64,000 bases of DNA from Planctomycetia bacterium (GTDB taxonomy: Bacteria > Planctomycetota > Planctomycetia > Pirellulales > JACPPG01): positions 28,657 through 92,656 of the forward strand of contig JACPPG010000001.1 of assembly GCA_016191115.1 (NCBI GenBank). Direction: 5' to 3'. Position 1 is the first letter of the stretch, and each line of letters begins with the position of its first letter. Under the pieces are notes generated by a model. That model did not search any database, had not been told where the DNA came from, and worked only from the letters and a program-made list of their open reading frames with translations. Both the position numbers and the translations under genes were made by a program. This document shows, in pieces, positions 60,121 to 64,000 of this stretch.

Positions 60121-60546
60121 ATGTCCTCAGACCCTCACCAGGATCTCCGCCAGGCATCGGCCGTTCCTCATCGAGCCGCGGACCACGGCCAGGAGTTCTG
60201 TCTGATCACCTCGATCTCGGGCGGCCGATGGGGCTTCCCGAAGGGGATTATCGACGCGGGGGAAACGCCGACCGAGACGGCGCTCAAGGAGGCCCTCGAG
60301 GAGGCTGGGCTACGCGGCCGACTGGACGGCGAACCCCTGGGCCAGTACCGCTACGCCAAGTGGGGGCGGATGCTGACGGTCACCGCCTTTTTGATGGAGG
60401 TCAACCAGTGCGAGGACCAGTGGCTCGAGGCACACGAGCGCCAGCGCCGCTGGGTCACGGCCGATGAAGCTCTCGGCTTGCTCGACCGGCGGCCATTGGC
60501 GCGACTTCTGGAGCTGGCGCTAGAGCGACTACAATCGACTGCCTGA
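60121..60546 (+). CDS. NUDIX hydrolase
   Basis: The 141-residue hydrolase has the Nudix box GIIDAGETPTETALKEALEE followed by AGL (residues 42-64). The canonical Arg of the box is replaced by Lys56, while the metal-binding Glu57, Glu60 and Glu61 are present. FCLITSISGGRWGFPKG before it and LLELALERL after it suit the diadenosine/diphosphoinositol polyphosphate phosphohydrolase branch. The ATG at 60121 is chosen because the domain starts within 20 residues. It lies 46 bases before the isomerase gene on the same strand. Confidence 0.9.
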   Translation: MSSDPHQDLRQASAVPHRAADHGQEFCLITSISGGRWGFPKGIIDAGETPTETALKEALEEAGLRGRLDGEPLGQYRYAKWGRMLTVTAFLMEVNQCEDQWLEAHERQRRWVTADEALGLLDRRPLARLLELALERLQSTA

Positions 60547-60592
60547 CCTGCCGCGTCGCGACCGCCCGTCAATCACACCAGAGGAGCGCACC

Positions 60593-61369
60593 ATGCAACT
60601 GGGCCTTGTCACTTACATGTGGGGCGCCGAGTGGGACCTGCCGACCGTGATCAAGAATTGCCAGCTCACCGGCTTCCGCGGCGTCGAGCTGCGGACAATG
60701 CACAAGCACGGGGTCGAGCCGTCGCTTTCGGCCGCCGAGCGCCGCGATGTCGCCAAGCGATTTGCCGATGGTGGCGTGGACCTGGTCGGCCTGGGCACGA
60801 CCTGCGAGTTCCACTCGCCCGACCCGGCGGTCGTGAAGAAGAACATCGACCAGACCAAGGATTTCATCAAGCTCTGCCACGACTGCGGCGGCACCGGCGT
60901 GAAGGTCCGCCCCAACGGACTGCCAAAGGACGTGCCGGTCAAACAAACGCTCGAGCAGATCGGCCGATCGCTGGCGGAGGCGGCCGCGTTCGGCGAGGGC
61001 TACGGCGTCACCATCCGGCTGGAAGTGCACGGCCGGGGCACCGACGAGTTGCCGAACGTCAAGACGATCATGGACGCCGCCACCCATCCCGGCGCAGTGG
61101 TCTGCTGGAACTGCAACGCGACCGACATGGCGGGCCAGGGCCTCGTCCACAATTTCAACCTGGTGAAGGATCGGCTGGGCACGATCCACATTCACGATCT
61201 CATTTCGAGCTACCCCTGGCAGCAGCTCTTCGACCTGTTGAACGAAGCCGGGTTCCAGGGCTGGACGCTGGTCGAGGAAGGAGACAAGACGGCCGACCCG
61301 ATCCGCGTGATGACGTACTACCGCCTGCTATGGGAGCGGATGACCCGCACAGCAGGCAGCGGGAAGTAG
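60593..61369 (+). CDS. Sugar phosphate isomerase/epimerase-like TIM-barrel protein
   Basis: The 258-residue protein has the xylose-isomerase-like TIM-barrel fold (QLGLVTYMWGAEWDLPTVI, CQLTGFRGVELRTMHKHGVE, VTIRLEVHGRGTDELPN, WNCNATDMAGQGLVHNFNLV, TIHIHDLISSYPWQQLFDLL, and a WTLVEEGDK end). A metal-binding set of Glu, His, Asp and Glu is consistent with these segments. GAGGAGC precedes the ATG. Substrates of such planctomycete paralogues are unknown. It is not close in sequence to the member at 33990. Repeats E2 and C2 follow. Confidence 0.88.
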   Translation: MQLGLVTYMWGAEWDLPTVIKNCQLTGFRGVELRTMHKHGVEPSLSAAERRDVAKRFADGGVDLVGLGTTCEFHSPDPAVVKKNIDQTKDFIKLCHDCGGTGVKVRPNGLPKDVPVKQTLEQIGRSLAEAAAFGEGYGVTIRLEVHGRGTDELPNVKTIMDAATHPGAVVCWNCNATDMAGQGLVHNFNLVKDRLGTIHIHDLISSYPWQQLFDLLNEAGFQGWTLVEEGDKTADPIRVMTYYRLLWERMTRTAGSGK

Positions 61370-61387
61370 GCAGCCGGCAGCGAGCAC

Positions 61388-61470
61388 GTAGGGTGCTCTA
61401 GGAGCACCATGGATCGGGTGCGCCGTCCGGCGAATCGCGGTGCAAAACCGGTGCTCGCAGAGCACCCTAC
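61388..61470. repeat. Inverted repeat family E, copy E2
   Basis: GTAGGGTGCTC plus TAGGAGCACC (61388-61408) pairs with GGTGCTCGCAGAGCACCCTAC cut here as GGTGCTCGCAG and AGCACCCTAC (61450-61470). It lies in the convergent gap between the isomerase and the split-decarboxylase genes, next to copy C2. Confidence 0.85.
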
Positions 61471-61477
61471 GGGGCTT

Positions 61478-61557
61478 CAATACCCTCGCCCCTTGCGGGA
61501 GAGGGCACCCGTGAGGGGTCAGAGAATCAGGAAGTTATTTTTCGGTCGATCCTTAGC
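61478..61557. repeat. Inverted repeat family C, copy C2 (one end lost)
   Basis: The centre CCCTCGCCCCTTGCGGGAGA and right terminal repeat GAAGTTATTTTTCGGTCGAT with CCTTAGC match C1 in opposite orientation. The left terminal repeat is missing. It ends four bases before the stop codon of the minus-strand decarboxylase subunit. Confidence 0.85.
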
Positions 61558-61561
61558 AGCG

Positions 61562-62170
61562 TTACCCCGTGCCCAACGCCGCGCGGAATCGCGCGATCCG
61601 CTCGACCATTGGCCCCGGCGATGTGAGGTCGTAGTCCGCGACGCGGGCGACCTTCAGGAGCACGAAGCGTGGGCCCGGCAGAGCAAGCGTGTCGGCGGCC
61701 CGCTTCGTCCATTCGGCCAGGTCCGAGAAGGCGGCCACACTCTCGAATCCGGCGCCGCGGGCGAGCGCCGCAAAATCCGCGCGGGCCGCGCCGGCCGCGG
61801 TCGCCTGGCCGCCGGTGACTTCGTACACGCCGTTTTCCAGGACGATAAGCGTCAGGTTCTTGGCGCCGCTGGCCGTGACCGTCACAAGGCAGCCCAGGCT
61901 CATCAGCATGCAGCCGTCGCCGTTGAAGGCAATCACTTCTCGCGCAGGCTGCGCCAGGGCCAGTCCCAGCGCCAGCATCGGGGCGTGCCCCATCGCCGAC
62001 GGGATGTAATGAAAGTCGAGCGGGTGCTTGGACAGCTTGGGCCAGTCGCGCGCCGAGCCCATCGTGGTTACGACGATCTGGTCGGTGCGCAAGCGCAACA
62101 GCACCTCGAGCGCCGGCACAAGCGGCATACCCGCGTCACTGCGCCTCGATGATTGGTCGTGCTTGTCCAT
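61562..62170 (-). CDS. TPP-dependent decarboxylase, beta (TPP-binding) subunit, ComE-like
   Basis: The 202-residue protein is the C-terminal half of a thiamine-diphosphate enzyme encoded separately. The TPP/metal motif is FNGDGCMLMSLGCLVTVTAS (GDG at 84-86) with LIVLENGVYEVTGGQ (Asn113). YIPSAMGHAPMLALGLALAQ before it is typical of the sulfopyruvate or phosphonopyruvate decarboxylase group. With the alpha subunit 37 bases upstream it would form one active site at the subunit interface. It decarboxylates a 2-oxo acid; sulfopyruvate and phosphonopyruvate are the known choices, but no phosphonate or sulfonate gene is nearby. Confidence 0.85.
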   Translation of the reverse strand: MDKHDQSSRRSDAGMPLVPALEVLLRLRTDQIVVTTMGSARDWPKLSKHPLDFHYIPSAMGHAPMLALGLALAQPAREVIAFNGDGCMLMSLGCLVTVTASGAKNLTLIVLENGVYEVTGGQATAAGAARADFAALARGAGFESVAAFSDLAEWTKRAADTLALPGPRFVLLKVARVADYDLTSPGPMVERIARFRAALGTG

Positions 62171-62207
62171 CGCTGGCGGCTCGGCGGGAGCCTCGCCCTC
62201 TCGGTGC

Positions 62208-62693
62208 TCAGCCCTTGCCTTCGGCCACGAGCGCCACGCCCGCGCGGCCGGCCGCCTGGCAGGCGCGGTAGTGCTCGGCGAGCTTTGGCGCTGCCTTCGG
62301 CGAGTCGATTAACACGTAGTCGATCCCCCACGCCTTGAGCACGGGCTCGGTATAGTGGCGCGCCGAGTCGGTCGACCCGGGCACCAGAAATCCGCGATAC
62401 CCGATCACTGCGAACAAGGGGAGGCGCAGGTCAAAGAGCACGTTGCGCAGCGCGTCCCCCGATTCGAACATGCCGGTGCACTGAATGACGACCAGCGGTC
62501 GCTTGCCGCCCAATTGCAAGCCGGCAGCGATCGTCCAGGCCTCTCCCTCCCGGCAGACGCGCACCAGCGACAGCTTTCGTGAGCCGAGAAGCTCGCTCTC
62601 CCAGGGACCCAGCGCCGAGTCGGGCAGCCACACGACGTGCGAGATCCCCAGCCCTTCCGCGGTCGACACAATCTCGTGGGCCGGCAGGATCAC
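62208..62693 (-). CDS. TPP-dependent decarboxylase, alpha (PYR) subunit, ComD-like
   Basis: The 161-residue protein is the N-terminal half of the split decarboxylase. It has the catalytic Glu region RVCREGEAWTIAAGLQLGGK, RPLVVIQCTGMFESGDALRN and LPLFAVIGYRGFLVPGSTDS, as in ComD. I use a GTG start at 62693 that overlaps the TGA stop of the upstream gene (GTGA), because it gives the normal family N-terminus and couples translation. An ATG at 62747 would add 18 residues inside the upstream gene. Together with the beta subunit it forms a two-gene enzyme. Confidence 0.83.
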   Translation of the reverse strand: MILPAHEIVSTAEGLGISHVVWLPDSALGPWESELLGSRKLSLVRVCREGEAWTIAAGLQLGGKRPLVVIQCTGMFESGDALRNVLFDLRLPLFAVIGYRGFLVPGSTDSARHYTEPVLKAWGIDYVLIDSPKAAPKLAEHYRACQAAGRAGVALVAEGKG

Positions 62694-63757
62694 CGTTTGG
62701 CATCCTTCGATCGTTGGGCGGCCGGTTGCCGCGCGGGCGTGATCCATAGAAACGGCTTGTCCGCCTCGTCGACGCGCAGCTCGTGCGTCAGGAGATTCGG
62801 CACCAGGATTTTACCGAGCACGATCTCATACATCGAGCGCTTGGCGGGCAGGGACGCCCGCAGCGCGGCGAGGTCGATCTTCTCGCGCGCCAGGCCGGCC
62901 GTGTCGACGAGCACCGGCGCCTGCACCTGCTGGCCGACGGCCGCGAGCACGCGCGGCAGCTCGACGTCCTTGAGCTCCACGTCGGCCATTTCAAAAAGCG
63001 CCGGCAGGACGTGCCGTTCGGCTCGTTCCGGCTTATGGCCGATGGGCCACGCCTCCCCCTCCGCGATTTTGGCCGAAATTGCATAGAACGGTTCCCGCTT
63101 CGCATCCAAGCCGGGCGAGAACGCCAGCCCGGCGCGATCGAGCACGAAGGCCAGCGCCGTGCCCGAGGCCATGCCCGCCAGATCGACGTCGATCACCGGC
63201 GCGTTCCGCAGCGCGGCTGTTGCACTCGTGGCAGGCGCCAGGCGATACGCCAGCGAACGGCTCAGGCGGTTCGCGAAATCGATCGCCGCAACGTCTTTTG
63301 TCGCAAAGGAAACGGGCCGGGCGAGGTCCTTGCGGACCGCCGCGAACTGCTCGGTCGAAAGACCGAAGGGAAGGCGCGGCGCCCCGGCCGCGCGCTCGGG
63401 GCCTTCCTGGCGGAGCGTGTCGAGCCACTGGGACAGCCGCCCTCGGTCGGCGGCGCGGAAGCGGCCACCGGGCACCAGCAGCTCGCCCGCGCGGTTGATC
63501 ATGGCAGTGACCTTATAAACGGGCCCGGCGGCGGTGCCACTCGTGGCAATGGCCGGTTCGACGGCCGCCCCGGCCGCGCGGAGCCGCAGGTTGTCGACCT
63601 TGAGCTCGGTGAGTCTTTCGTACCACTGCCGCGCCGTTGTGGGGGGTGAGCCGGTCTCGAGGCTCAGGTCCATTTCAATGCGTGCGGAGGGCGTGGCCGG
63701 AGACGCCGCCGGCGCCGTAGTGCAGCACAGCGAAAGGGCAAAAATCAGCGAAGACAT
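62690..63757 (-). CDS. Exported protein with secretin/TonB short-domain-like C-terminus
   Basis: The 355-residue protein has a signal peptide (SLIFALSLCCTTAPAASPA) and repeats of a mixed alpha/beta pattern. The C-terminal third (LKDVELPRVLAAVGQQVQAP; VLVDTAGLAREKIDLAALR; ELRVDEADKPFLWITPA) resembles STN-type domains of secretins and TonB receptors. The middle part (VIDVDLAGMASGTALAFVLD) looks like a second such unit. No channel domain follows. It may be a periplasmic interaction protein. The stop overlaps the GTG of the ComD-like gene. Function and family name remain open. Confidence 0.62.
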   Translation of the reverse strand: MSSLIFALSLCCTTAPAASPATPSARIEMDLSLETGSPPTTARQWYERLTELKVDNLRLRAAGAAVEPAIATSGTAAGPVYKVTAMINRAGELLVPGGRFRAADRGRLSQWLDTLRQEGPERAAGAPRLPFGLSTEQFAAVRKDLARPVSFATKDVAAIDFANRLSRSLAYRLAPATSATAALRNAPVIDVDLAGMASGTALAFVLDRAGLAFSPGLDAKREPFYAISAKIAEGEAWPIGHKPERAERHVLPALFEMADVELKDVELPRVLAAVGQQVQAPVLVDTAGLAREKIDLAALRASLPAKRSMYEIVLGKILVPNLLTHELRVDEADKPFLWITPARQPAAQRSKDAKR

Positions 63758-63859
63758 GGCGATTTCCCGCCGCGACGATGTCAGGGAGAGGCGTTAGGTG
63801 GATTATAGCTTTCAGCGCCATCCATGGCGTTCGACCCATCGCGCCCCATCGTAGCGCCT

Positions 63860-64000
63860 GGGCCGTTCACAGATTCAAGCTTGCCGGCGGCGCACCGGCG
63901 GGAAAGTGGGACAGGCACCGAGACGCAGCGTTGGTATGAAAGGGCTTGCGCTGTTTGTGCTCGGAGCCAGTCCCATTTTCCCGCCTCGCCATTTTGAAAA
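63860..64000 (+). repeat. Interspersed repeat family A, copy A8 (cut by the window end)
   Basis: It starts GGGCCGTTCACAGATTC and has both inner arms intact. It lacks only the last bases because the window ends at CCATTTTGAAAA. It lies about 100 bases upstream of the STN-like protein gene. Confidence 0.9.

Overview
The window is GC-rich chromosomal DNA, most likely from a planctomycete of the Pirellulales type. Supporting families are two Tat-exported DUF1501 proteins, a very large PVC-type beta-propeller/HEAT/cytochrome c protein, a PEP-CTERM protein with dockerin-like repeats, two ECF sigma factors each paired with a membrane anti-sigma-like protein, a Tat-exported Gfo/Idh/MocA oxidoreductase, and scattered housekeeping genes with little operon structure. 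I see no rRNA, tRNA, CRISPR array, prophage or transposase gene. The taxonomy is inference from gene families, not from a marker gene.

Layout. 0.4-3.2 kb: ECF sigma factor, an anti-sigma/pseudopilin-like protein and an unknown protein. 3.5-9.7 kb: the PVC-type dehydrogenase-like protein, a rhomboid protease and a coiled-coil membrane protein. 10-17 kb: a MacAB-TolC-like tripartite exporter (outer-membrane lipoprotein, adaptor with EF-hands, ATPase, permease). 17.2-22.1 kb: bioF and an EVE protein, then a second sigma/anti-sigma pair followed by a PDZ protein. 22.2-31.5 kb: FG-GAP protein, an orphan fliM, proA, a GT39-like glycosyltransferase, a DUF1501 protein and a PEP-CTERM SGNH hydrolase. 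32.2-35.9 kb: a four-gene catabolic cluster (FAH-family hydrolase, BKACE-like enzyme, TIM-barrel isomerase, zinc-type dehydrogenase). 36-40 kb: a retropepsin-like protease with a small partner, a second DUF1501 protein and an oxidoreductase. 40-49 kb: a large anchored protein, a broken DUF4926 gene, purA-uppS, an ArsR-type regulator with a DUF1264 (OBAP-like) gene and a TrmH-like methylase. 49.5-53.4 kb: a redoxin-cytochrome c-copper monooxygenase fusion and a lipoprotein serpin. 53.5-56 kb: a translation cluster (ettA, a 53-residue basic protein, an EfpL-like elongation factor). 56-63.8 kb: proC, surE, csrA, a NUDIX hydrolase, an isomerase, a split TPP-dependent decarboxylase and an STN-like secreted protein.

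The most unusual content is a set of short interspersed inverted repeats in at least seven families, here called A to G. Families A (about 155 bp) and B (about 122 bp) lie only in divergent or same-direction gene gaps. They often sit side by side and are flanked by locus-specific direct repeats of 9-13 bp, as expected of small non-autonomous mobile elements. Both families share one asymmetry: one arm reads CAGGCAC and the other CTGGCTC. Families C, D and E lie almost entirely between convergent genes, and their ends repeatedly abut or supply the stop codons of the flanking genes. No transposase that could move them is present in the window.
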